Source: DTYU01 sp040756575 (GTDB lineage: Bacteria > Bacillota > Desulfotomaculia > Desulfotomaculales > Ammonificaceae). Taken from it: a stretch of DNA of 21,388 bases. Below the pieces are notes generated by a model that saw only the letters and a program-made list of their open reading frames with translations, had not been told where the DNA came from and did not search any database. Location of the stretch: NCBI GenBank assembly GCA_040756575.1, contig JBFLYP010000031.1, positions 1-21,388 of the forward strand, written 5' to 3'. Position numbers and translations under genes: made by a program. Of the stretch, positions 1 to 6,576 are shown piece after piece; position 1 is the first letter of the stretch; each line of letters begins with the position of its first letter.

Positions 1-81
1 AGGAAATGGCGAGGGATGAGAAATAGTAAGGTAAACCGGTGAAATGAATTACAGGGAAGTAAGGACGGGAGGATGGAGTGC

Positions 82-288
82 ATGCTTTTGAAATCCTTAA
101 GCCACCGTGAAAAAGAAGTTGTTCGGCTGATGGCCGAAGGGCAAACAATCACTGAAATAGCCAGGGAAATAAATATAAGCTGTGAGACAGTTAAAACACA
201 CCGAGAAAATATTTACAGGAAGCTGGGAGTTACCAAGAAAAGTAATTGCTTAAAGAAAGCCAGGGAATTGGGTTTCTTTGAGGAATGA
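82..288 (+). CDS. Small stand-alone LuxR/GerE-type HTH transcriptional regulator
   Basis: This 68-residue protein is almost entirely one GerE/LuxR helix-turn-helix domain. It begins with the LSHREKEVVRLMAEG segment, followed by the ITEIAREINIS turn and the recognition helix ETVKTHRENIYRKLGV. There is no receiver or ligand-binding domain, so it resembles B. subtilis GerE in size and would bind DNA as a dimer; its inducing signal cannot be read. An in-frame ATG lies at 73, but the Shine-Dalgarno GGGAGG (67-72) touches it. The ATG at 82 has a normal 9-base spacer and is preferred. Two similar palindromes just downstream (290-311 and 335-356) are possible targets for it, and the secreted genes beyond them are possible regulated genes; both links are inference. 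Confidence 0.85.
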   Translation: MLLKSLSHREKEVVRLMAEGQTITEIAREINISCETVKTHRENIYRKLGVTKKSNCLKKARELGFFEE

Positions 289-289
289 C

Positions 290-311
290 ATATCCCCCTT
301 TTCGGGGAATA
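290..311. promoter_or_regulatory. GC-armed palindrome, copy 1 (possible operator)
   Basis: The sequence ATATCCCCCTTTTCGGGGAA is a short inverted repeat with CCCC/GGGG arms around a T-rich centre, starting just after the regulator stop codon. It is not followed by a T-run, so it is a poor intrinsic terminator. A second copy with the same layout lies 45 bp downstream, which suggests a paired protein-binding site. Confidence 0.4.
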
Positions 312-334
312 GCTTTTGTCGAAGGATGGCGGAA

Positions 335-356
335 AAATCTCCCGTTTTGGGGGATA
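335..356. promoter_or_regulatory. GC-armed palindrome, copy 2 (possible operator)
   Basis: AAATCTCCCGTTTTGGGGGA followed by TA matches copy 1 at most positions (shared pattern ATCYCCC, T-rich centre, GGGG, ATA). The 45-bp start-to-start distance is close to four helical turns plus a fraction, so the two sites would lie on nearly the same DNA face. Binding by the adjacent LuxR-type protein is a guess. Confidence 0.4.
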
Positions 357-429
357 CAAAGGGTCTCAAAGCATATGTTAGGATGAAATTGCGGGATGGT
401 AGATTTATGTAAAGGAGGTGGATACAAAA

Positions 430-486
430 GTGCTTGATGCGAAAAACGTGGCAATTTGTAACCCTGACGAGCGCTCTCTTTTTTAA
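430..486 (+). CDS. Possible 18-codon leader peptide
   Basis: A near-perfect Shine-Dalgarno AAAGGAGGTG (411-420) precedes a GTG codon that opens an 18-residue ORF (MLDAKNVAICNPDERSLF) ending in TAA. The peptide has no recognisable domain. The ribosome binding site is among the strongest in the window, so translation of something here is likely. Whether the peptide itself matters, or only ribosome movement through the leader, cannot be decided. Confidence 0.35.
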   Translation: MLDAKNVAICNPDERSLF

Positions 487-747
487 GTGAAAAATTCTTT
501 AAAAAAATTTTAATCCAAACACCTCACTTGTGTGTCATATATGTAGGAGTTAAAAAGTAGTTTCGTACCAATTGTACGAGAGGATGCGGTCCCGGAATTT
601 TGGACGAGGAGGTGAGAAATGCAGAAGATCGAATGTCTATAGCGAAGGGGGAGTGTTATTAAGGTTCCGAAGGGGCACAGGCGCCGTTTCCATTACACTG
701 CCTTTCCATCCTAATTAGGTTCATGCTCAATATTTATGGAGGAAGGG
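487..747 (+). other. Untranslated leader region with further mini-ORFs
   Basis: This stretch contains no ordinary gene. It starts AT-rich (485-520), with a spaced AAGTGA/TCACTT inverted repeat. A second strong Shine-Dalgarno, GGAGGTG (608-614), precedes a seven-codon ORF, MQKIECL (619-642). A GTG at 653 opens a 21-codon frame, but its Shine-Dalgarno is too close to work well. A small GTCC/GGAC inverted repeat lies around 589-605. No convincing sigma-A promoter could be assigned. Confidence 0.3.
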
Positions 748-765
748 ATGTGGCTTCTTAAATGA
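748..765 (+). CDS. Five-codon ORF coupled to the SpoIID-domain gene
   Basis: GGAGG (738-742) followed by five bases leads to ATG at 748, giving MWLLK and then TGA. The stop overlaps the next gene's start as ATGA (762-765). The Shine-Dalgarno is 19 bases from the ATG at 762, too far for direct initiation, so translation of the large gene probably depends on termination-reinitiation from this mini-ORF. Confidence 0.35.
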   Translation: MWLLK

Positions 766-2039
766 AACACTTCAAGTATCCATTGTTGTGTCTGCTTGCG
801 GTGCTCCTTATCTTTGCTTTCGCTGCCGTAGCAACCGCCCAAGAACAGTCCCCTGCTGTGGTGGTGGAACAACTGGTTGCTGCAATGGATAGCCAACAAT
901 ACGATGCCTTGGTTAATCTCTGGGTAAACCAGGAGCAGGGAAGCTTAAGACAGTTCCTCGGCGATCCAGATGCAAAAGCCAAGGCCCTCGGCCTTCACAG
1001 TATTAAAAGTGCCAAACTCCTGGGCCTTAAACAACTGCCGCTTGAAGCCGGTGCTCGTTACGGCGCCGATACTGCAGATTTTGTAAGTGAGTACGGGAAC
1101 GTTTCCCTTTTCTACGTCGCCCTTGATCTACGGGTTAGAAACGAGAGTCATTGGGGCTTCATTAACGGCGCCAACTACCTGCTCGTTGTGTTGGTTCCCG
1201 AAAGCAATCAGTGGAAAATAGCACTCATGCCACAAGCCCCCGTGGCCGAACTGAACCAAGACGGGTATGGCTTCGGCAATGATGCTGAAAAGAAGGCCAT
1301 AGAACGACAGAAGTACTTTGAGAAGACCGGCGAATTCATGAACGAAAACGGGATTGTCATCGAACGTCTGGCCGCCTCGCCGGAGCAAATCATAGAGGAA
1401 AAGGGCGGCAAAGATGCTGTTCGTGTTGCCGACGAATCCACAGTTCTTACGCCGAGCGACGCCCCAAGTACGGCAACTGATGAACATACCCGACCGTCGA
1501 CCATTAACGTTCGGCTTGAGAACCCTACTAACTATCAGTATTATGGTCAGTCTGCCCCCTTCACCAAAAGCATTGATTTTTACTACTACGTTAAGAACGT
1601 CCTCCCTAACGAATGGGGCTATAGCTCAGAGTGGTTAGATAAATCGCTGCAATCCGGAGCTTTAGCTGTAAAAATGTATGGGTGGTATCATGTTTATCAC
1701 CCGAAATGGCCGTCGTACAATGCAGCCGTTAAGGATAACATCCCCTCGTCGAACTACTTCCCCGATCAGACTTTTGAAGTTGTCAGTGAGCAAGATCGGA
1801 CAACTCAAGCGATTAACGCTGTTGGTGGGATTGGAGTGGATAGGGCTGACGGATTGCTTTTTGAGACTCAACATTGGCAAGGGTATGAGAGAGAGGGCGG
1901 ACAGTACGGAGGTACGATGTGGCAGTTGGGGACGAAGTACTGGGCTGAACAAGGCAAGGGCTACACCTACATGGTACACTATTACTATGATTACTCTCCC
2001 AATACGGGGGATCTACTGGCACACTTCTTTTACTACTAA
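762..2039 (+). CDS. Secreted SpoIID-domain protein
   Basis: The 425-residue protein begins with a clear Sec signal peptide (MKHFKYPLLC, a hydrophobic core to about residue 22, then AVATA before QEQ). Residues 30-165 form an unassigned globular region that might be an NTF2-like/DUF4829-like fold (weak). A charged, Ser/Thr/Pro-rich linker follows to about 245. From about 270 the sequence YYYVKNVLPNEWGYSSEWL and SGALAVKMYGWYHV matches the SpoIID/LytB core, including the glutamate (Glu284) equivalent to the catalytic Glu of SpoIID lytic transglycosylases. The C-terminus is rich in Tyr and Trp. SpoIID enzymes cut denuded peptidoglycan during engulfment; this exported relative may act on the wall, but substrate and timing are not visible. 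Translation appears coupled to the mini-ORF at 748. Confidence 0.75.
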   Translation: MKHFKYPLLCLLAVLLIFAFAAVATAQEQSPAVVVEQLVAAMDSQQYDALVNLWVNQEQGSLRQFLGDPDAKAKALGLHSIKSAKLLGLKQLPLEAGARYGADTADFVSEYGNVSLFYVALDLRVRNESHWGFINGANYLLVVLVPESNQWKIALMPQAPVAELNQDGYGFGNDAEKKAIERQKYFEKTGEFMNENGIVIERLAASPEQIIEEKGGKDAVRVADESTVLTPSDAPSTATDEHTRPSTINVRLENPTNYQYYGQSAPFTKSIDFYYYVKNVLPNEWGYSSEWLDKSLQSGALAVKMYGWYHVYHPKWPSYNAAVKDNIPSSNYFPDQTFEVVSEQDRTTQAINAVGGIGVDRADGLLFETQHWQGYEREGGQYGGTMWQLGTKYWAEQGKGYTYMVHYYYDYSPNTGDLLAHFFYY

Positions 2040-2051
2040 GCAAAACTTGCG

Positions 2052-2083
2052 GGAGCCGGGGGAAGACGCGTTTCCCCGGCTCC
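2052..2083 (+). terminator. Strong hairpin between the SpoIID-domain and BNR genes
   Basis: GGAGCCGGGGGAA (2052-2064) pairs with TTTCCCCGGCTCC (2071-2083), giving a 13-bp stem with one G-T pair around the loop GACGCG. No T-tract follows, so it may not be a full Rho-independent terminator. It could instead protect the 3' end of the upstream message or reduce read-through into the next gene. Confidence 0.5.
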
Positions 2084-2110
2084 TCACCATCGTTTCGGAG
2101 GTGAAGATCA

Positions 2111-3349
2111 CTGAAGCGAGTCATTGCCGGTGCAGGGCTGGTTTTGCTCGTTTTTCTTTTGCTCGCGCTGCCGTTGCCGCGCGTGGCCGCTCGGGCGGCA
2201 AAGGATGAGTCCCTGGCCCGCACCTACCCGGTTCCCAAAAACATGTATGTCTTTCACGTCAGCCGGGAGGGAGTGCTGGGATTTGTTCCCGATCCGCGAA
2301 ACCGTGGGGCAGGCTGTGCCGGGTTTTCTTGCACCCTCTACCGGAGTCCCGCTCTTGGGGCGAAATTCAAACCGGTCAAGACCTTCTCCCGTGTCAACAT
2401 GGTTTTCAATGGCCCATGTTCCCACCAGGGCACCGCGGATATGGCCAGCTCACTCGCCTTCGTCTGGGCGAAGAAGCAAGAAAACTTTGCGCTTTACGTT
2501 TCCACCGATGCCGGGCGAACATGGAAAACGGTTCCCGGAACCGAAAGGGATAGCCCGTGCCCGCCCTTTGTGGTGGTTCTCGGTCTGGTAAATCCGCACC
2601 AAGCTTACGTGATCCCGGCTGAACCCACCACCCCTTTCTATGGGCGGCAACCGCTGTCGCTGCATCGTTTTCTTGAGACGAAAGACGGCGGTGTAACCTG
2701 GGAGCAAAGGTCGCTGCCGGGTAAGACCCCGCCTGCCGTGGAAGGCCTGCTTTTCCACCCCGAAGAACCAAATAAGATGTGGGTATGGCGGGGTTCAATG
2801 GGGAACTGGACGGGGGTACGTTATTCGGAAGACGGCGGTTTGACCTGGAAACCTGTTGAGGAGATTTACGGCGGCGGTCGCATCTCCGGGGTGGTATTCA
2901 ACCCGTTTACAGGAGAGTTGTTGGTCACTGGGCGGCAGGTAATCTCCAGGTGGTACAACGGGAAAGGGGAAGACCTGCGCGATAAGTGCAGCCTGTCCTC
3001 CAGCGATTTTGAAGCCGGGCCGCCTCTTTTGGACATTCGCGGGAAAGAGGTGCTCATCCCGGTGGGGAATGCCGTTTATGCTTGTCGTAACGGTAACGTG
3101 AGCAAGCTTGCCGTTTTCCCCGCCTCTTTACTCAGCAAGGGCGGCAGCCTTGTCTACGCCTTCCTTTCGGAAGGCAAGCTGTACCTGTCGTTTATGAACG
3201 TCAAGGGCCAGGGACAGGTGCTGGAGTACCCGCTTCCGGCGGCATCCGCGCCCTGGCGGTGGCTGGTACTCGGCGGCGTTTTGGTCTTGGCGGTTCTGGG
3301 AGGTTTCTCGCTTCGCCGGAGAACCTCGACCACACGACCTGAGCAGTAA
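2111..3349 (+). CDS. Membrane-anchored Asp-box/BNR repeat surface protein
   Basis: Read from CTG at 2111, the protein has 412 residues and begins MKRVIAGAGLVLLVFLLLAL, a textbook signal peptide ending near VAARAA. GGAGGTGA (2097-2104) sits six bases upstream. The next in-frame start, TTG at 2144, would lose the basic N-region and has no ribosome binding site. Three Asp-box repeats are visible: STDAGRTWK, TKDGGVTWE and SEDGGLTWK, typical of beta-propeller proteins of the BNR/sortilin/sialidase type. The C-terminus has one membrane segment (WRWLVLGGVLVLAVLGG) followed by RRR, so the propeller faces outside with a short inner tail. No sialidase active-site arginines were identified, so a binding role is as likely as an enzymatic one. 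Confidence 0.75.
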   Translation: MKRVIAGAGLVLLVFLLLALPLPRVAARAAKDESLARTYPVPKNMYVFHVSREGVLGFVPDPRNRGAGCAGFSCTLYRSPALGAKFKPVKTFSRVNMVFNGPCSHQGTADMASSLAFVWAKKQENFALYVSTDAGRTWKTVPGTERDSPCPPFVVVLGLVNPHQAYVIPAEPTTPFYGRQPLSLHRFLETKDGGVTWEQRSLPGKTPPAVEGLLFHPEEPNKMWVWRGSMGNWTGVRYSEDGGLTWKPVEEIYGGGRISGVVFNPFTGELLVTGRQVISRWYNGKGEDLRDKCSLSSSDFEAGPPLLDIRGKEVLIPVGNAVYACRNGNVSKLAVFPASLLSKGGSLVYAFLSEGKLYLSFMNVKGQGQVLEYPLPAASAPWRWLVLGGVLVLAVLGGFSLRRRTSTTRPEQ

Positions 3350-3400
3350 TCGGGATGCACCGGAGCTCCTCCCGGCGCAAGCAGATCGCGCCCGACCGCT

Positions 3401-3454
3401 TCTTCCGCCGATTTTGAAGTTGGGCCGCCGCTTTTCAAAGTAGCGAAAAAGTAG
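3401..3454 (+). pseudogene. Short degenerate copy of the BNR protein gene
   Basis: Translation gives SSADFEVGPPLFKVAKK then TAG, matching SSSDFEAGPPLLDIRGKE inside the intact BNR gene (DNA 2996-3050). About 25 of 28 bases agree in the core. A one-base shift after 3454 would continue as VLVPVF, matching VLIPVG in the parent. This is a leftover of a second BNR paralogue or a partial duplication that now abuts the caspase-like fragment. Confidence 0.6.
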
Positions 3455-3457
3455 TGC

Positions 3458-4009
3458 TTGTTCCGGTCTTTAGCTGGAAGCGAGATCTATGACCTGTCGC
3501 CTCCGGCTGTATCGTACTCCGGTTACATTTGGGTTACGATCAACCATTACAAATCAAGCAAAAATGCCGGCTCTGAGCCAAGTGCGTACGACCTGTATAA
3601 TAACTCTGACTACTCCGACTTGGTTTATATTTCTGGGCATGGGTATGATGATCCTAATGCTCGCTTACCGCTTTACAGAGCAGACGGCTCCTTTATCACG
3701 TGGCTTTACGTGGATGACAATGATGCCGGTAGTTATCCTTATATCGGAGCGAAATGGGTGACAGAACCATTGACAACGACTTCACAATGGAATGGCGATT
3801 TGGAATGGGCAGTTATCGCTGCCTGCAACCAATTAAATTTGAACGCTGAAACAGATCCCAGTGCTAAAGAATGGGCGCGAGTTATGTTGGGATCTCCCTG
3901 CCGGATTCACTCAATTATGGGGTATACTGGCATAGCTCCCGGAGACGATGTCGATACGACCATCACCAACGAGTTTAAACAGGACTTACTGTTACAGCTT
4001 GCTCCTTGA
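3458..4009 (+). pseudogene. Truncated caspase-like (DUF6345-like) protein fragment
   Basis: The open frame encodes 183 residues from a TTG with no convincing ribosome binding site. It contains SDLVYISGHGYDD (His61) and LEWAVIAACNQL (Cys123), the His-Gly and Ala-Cys motifs of clan CD (caspase/gingipain-like) peptidases. The later IHSIMGYTG segment fits DUF6345-type proteins. There is no signal peptide, the N-terminus joins a BNR remnant in the same frame across a TAG, and the C-terminus runs into IS debris. It therefore looks like the middle of a larger secreted protein that lost both ends. The two motif residues are intact, so the domain may have been recently active. The family assignment is from memory of motifs. 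Confidence 0.5.
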
Positions 4010-4151
4010 CAAGCCCCAAAAAGAACGGCCCGACAAAGACGCCGAAATAAAGCAGGCGATCATCAGGATCTGTATCCAGTTTCCGACTTACGGCTACCGC
4101 CGGGTTGCCGCTGTTATGAACACGGGTTTCCAATATCAGCACCTCCCGTAA
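3996..4151 (+). pseudogene. IS3-family transposase (OrfB) fragment
   Basis: The translation KPQKERPDKDAEIKQAI followed by FPTYGYRRVAAVMNTGF is the characteristic N-terminal region of IS3/IS150-type OrfB transposases, just ahead of the DDE domain. Homology stops at about 4139, and the catalytic domain is absent. No flanking terminal inverted repeats were found. It overlaps the end of the caspase-like frame, so the element probably truncated that gene. Confidence 0.65.
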
Positions 4152-4244
4152 GTATCTACATAGAAGATACGCCAAGGTTCCGGTATTTGTCAAGGTCTTG
4201 GAGAAGTTGACGTGCAGACTGTGCGTGGGAATACCTGATGAACA

Positions 4245-4269
4245 GGGAGAATTGGGGGGACACCATACC
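4245..4269 (+). repeat. Isolated copy of the GGGGACACCATACC repeat
   Basis: The segment GAATTGGGGGGACACCATAC and its flanks are the reverse complement of the motif repeated in the array at 13964-14062 (GGTATGGTGTCCCC plus AATTC). It lies nine bases from the stop codon of the cyclase gene. Such repeats commonly accompany mobile elements, but no transposase of matching type is present. Confidence 0.5.
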
Positions 4270-4277
4270 GCTTCGAT

Positions 4278-6173
4278 TCAATACTCAGCACTGTACTTGA
4301 GATAGTGGCTGAGCGCCAGCAGCGGCCATACGTAGCTGTAGCTGTGGTAGTTAATGTAAAACCCGCCGGGTAGTCCGCCTCCTGTAGGGTAATTCCAGGC
4401 GGTTTTATCCCGGTCGGAAAAACGCGTCAAAGCCATGACACCGCGTTTCACCGCGGGATGGTCAGGCAACCCTGCCATGACCAGGGCGTCGACCGCCCAG
4501 GCGGTTTGCGACGGTGTGCTGAAACCCAGAGAGATATACCGTCTTTGGTAGTCGCTTAGACAAGACTCGCCCCAGCCGCCGTCCGGATTCTGAATGGATA
4601 AAAGCCAGTTGACCGCCCTTTTTACTGCTTCGGGTGTATGGTCAGGTTTTACAGCCATTAAGCCTGTGATCGCCGCCCAGGTTCCGTATATATAAGATAT
4701 ACCCCACCGTCCGTACCAAGAACCGTTATTCTCTTGATTTTCGACCAGCCATCTTACACCTCTTTCAACGGGAGTGTCCTTAAGCGACATGCCTGCATGG
4801 TTACATAGGAATTCTATTGTCCGCCCGGTCATATCAGCCGCCGAAGGGTCCGTCCAGACCGGTTTTGCGTTGGGGATGGGCAGGAGGTTCGGCCACTCCT
4901 TGTAGGTATTCTTTTCGAAAGCCGGCCAACCCCCGTCGTTGTTCTGCATGCTAAGCAACCATTGAAGCCCCCTGGAAAATGAAGAGCTGTACGGTTCGCC
5001 TTTATTCTCCGCCAGGTAATGAAGCGAGCGGAGACTGTAAGATGTATCGTCGACATCAGGGTTGATGGTGTTGTAATAGGAGAATCCCCAGCCCCCCGGT
5101 TTGCCCTTTCTATTATGGATGCTCCAATCAGCGTATCTGGTTTGCTGCTTCGATAACAGGAACGAGGCGGCTTTGGTAATAGTGGGGTCTGAGTAGGATA
5201 AGCCGGCTTCTTGCAATGCGTATGTGATAAGGGCCGTGTCCCAAACCGTTGAGGTTGTTTCCAACTGGTGGTAGATGCCTTTATCTATCATGCAAATCAT
5301 TGCTTTAATGCCTTCAACAGCCCTGGTGATAACCGGATGGCCGGTGGCGTATCCTAATGCACGCAGCGCAAATATCATCAGGAATGTAGCTGTAAAATAG
5401 CAGTAAAGAGTACCATCGTTTTCAATGCGATCCAACATGAACTTTTCAAGCTTTCTAAGGGACAGTTGATGAATCGTTTTGAGCGGCAGCGGGATCATGC
5501 TGACGGTTCTTTTTATATAATATCGAAGTATCCGGGGTATTTCCGGTGCGGGTTCAATTTCCGAAGAAGAGGGAAAGAGGTCGGAGATGTCGGGATCGCC
5601 CGGTATTCTCGCTACATATTTTTTTGCCGCGCATACCAGGATCGGGGCGGTATGAACCCGGTTGTAACCGACGAGATCGAAAAAGTTTACCGGGAACCAG
5701 GTCGGAAGTAAAATCAATTCCACGGGTATGTTAGGCTGTTCGTTCCACGAAATTTTACCGGTCAGGGTAAGCACCATCTTAGTAAGGGCACCTGCTTTCC
5801 TGGGACCTCCTTTAGACAGGATAAACTCCTTCGCTCTGACCATCTTCGGATCGTGTTTTTTTACATATCCCGAAGCAAGGAGGGCGAAATAGTTGTCGAC
5901 GGTTATGGACAGATTCCCTTCGGGCTCATCGGCAAAAAACTTCCATACCCCGGAAGGGTCCTGCCTGGCAAGAATTCTTTCTACCCGGTCTTTAATGTAA
6001 GCCTTGTCGTCTATATTTAATGTAAGAAATAAGATTATCGCATAAGCGTCGGTGATCGTACCCTCTTCAAAACAGAAGTACCAGGCCCCATCGTCTTTCT
6101 GTGATCTTTGGAAGAATTTTATAAGGAGCCTGACCTTTTCCTGCGCCTGTTCCCGGATGCTGTCCCAGTCCAG
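4278..6173 (-). CDS. sqhC: Sporulenol synthase-like terpene cyclase (squalene-hopene cyclase family)
   Basis: Read from CTG at 6173 the protein has 631 residues, the same size as B. subtilis SqhC, which cyclises tetraprenyl-beta-curcumene to sporulenol in sporulating cells. The general acid motif DVDD lies at about 373-376. QW-type repeats appear as QKDDGAWYF, MQNNDGGWPAF, QENNGSWYGRWG and IQNPDGGWGES. Segments such as KFMLDRIENDGTLY, TSTVWDTALITYAL and YHSYSYVWPLLAL match SqhC more closely than bacterial hopene cyclases. ATG at 5843 would delete the first 110 residues, including conserved sequence, and no ATG, GTG or TTG lies in frame further upstream before a TAG at about 6194. GAGGGG (6180-6185) sits six bases before the CTG. 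Membrane association is expected from the family. The gene stands alone; no prenyltransferase partner is nearby. Confidence 0.85.
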   Translation of the reverse strand: MDWDSIREQAQEKVRLLIKFFQRSQKDDGAWYFCFEEGTITDAYAIILFLTLNIDDKAYIKDRVERILARQDPSGVWKFFADEPEGNLSITVDNYFALLASGYVKKHDPKMVRAKEFILSKGGPRKAGALTKMVLTLTGKISWNEQPNIPVELILLPTWFPVNFFDLVGYNRVHTAPILVCAAKKYVARIPGDPDISDLFPSSSEIEPAPEIPRILRYYIKRTVSMIPLPLKTIHQLSLRKLEKFMLDRIENDGTLYCYFTATFLMIFALRALGYATGHPVITRAVEGIKAMICMIDKGIYHQLETTSTVWDTALITYALQEAGLSYSDPTITKAASFLLSKQQTRYADWSIHNRKGKPGGWGFSYYNTINPDVDDTSYSLRSLHYLAENKGEPYSSSFSRGLQWLLSMQNNDGGWPAFEKNTYKEWPNLLPIPNAKPVWTDPSAADMTGRTIEFLCNHAGMSLKDTPVERGVRWLVENQENNGSWYGRWGISYIYGTWAAITGLMAVKPDHTPEAVKRAVNWLLSIQNPDGGWGESCLSDYQRRYISLGFSTPSQTAWAVDALVMAGLPDHPAVKRGVMALTRFSDRDKTAWNYPTGGGLPGGFYINYHSYSYVWPLLALSHYLKYSAEY

Positions 6174-6202
6174 AAAATACCCCTCTATCCTTTTTACCTA
6201 AC

Positions 6203-6230
6203 AACATATGTTTGAATAAAAGGAAATGCT
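6203..6230 (-). promoter_or_regulatory. Possible sigma-E-type sporulation promoter of the cyclase gene
   Basis: On the minus strand AGCATTT (6224-6230) and CATATGTT (6203-6210) are separated by 13 bases, resembling the sigma-E pattern (-35 near GCATATT, -10 CATACANT). Transcription would start at about 6196, giving a leader of about 20 bases that contains the GAGGGG site. The match is partial, but the geometry fits the CTG start and a mother-cell role. Confidence 0.35.
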
Positions 6231-6576
6231 AAAGAGGGTTTGTCGAAACCGGCGGGCGCAACTCTCCTGTATCGGATGCTCCTTGCTTGAGCAGTCCGGC
6301 GAGATGGCTTACCGTGGTAGTCGAATCCATCGAACCACAAGACCACCCGCTTCGGAATCCGGCGCGGTAGGCGATAGGCTGTAACGATTTTCGGCGAGTG
6401 TTTCGGCAGACATGTTTGTGGTACTCAAGATTTCAAACGTCCTATCTCCGAACTCTCTTGGGAATGGGGTAGCCCACCCAATTGCTCGCAGTTCAGCTGC
6501 AGTACGAAGTACAGCAGAGGCTTTCGGTTGCAAGCGCTGGTTAGGCACCAGCACGCCTTACAGTGCCTTGCGAATC
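6231..6576. other. Intergenic stretch with a doubtful small ORF and a GCCTAAC-type sequence
   Basis: No convincing gene lies here. A minus-strand frame from GTG at 6554 to 6309 (81 codons) begins 22 bases after the res stop, but it has no proper ribosome binding site and no family resemblance. Its first codons come from the minus-strand sequence GCCTAACCAGCGCTTGCAAC, a pattern reminiscent of one half of integron attC-like or related noncoding repeats. No matching opposite half was found within about 150 bp. Confidence 0.3.

Noticed and set aside
6203..6209. ATG upstream of the cyclase gene as its start
   Set aside because: It is one base out of frame with the cyclase, has no ribosome binding site and lies inside the proposed -10 element; it works only if one A of the A5 run is an error.
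6309..6554. 81-codon minus-strand frame after res
   Set aside because: No good ribosome binding site and no family resemblance; its beginning coincides with a GCCTAAC-type noncoding repeat sequence, so it is described as intergenic.
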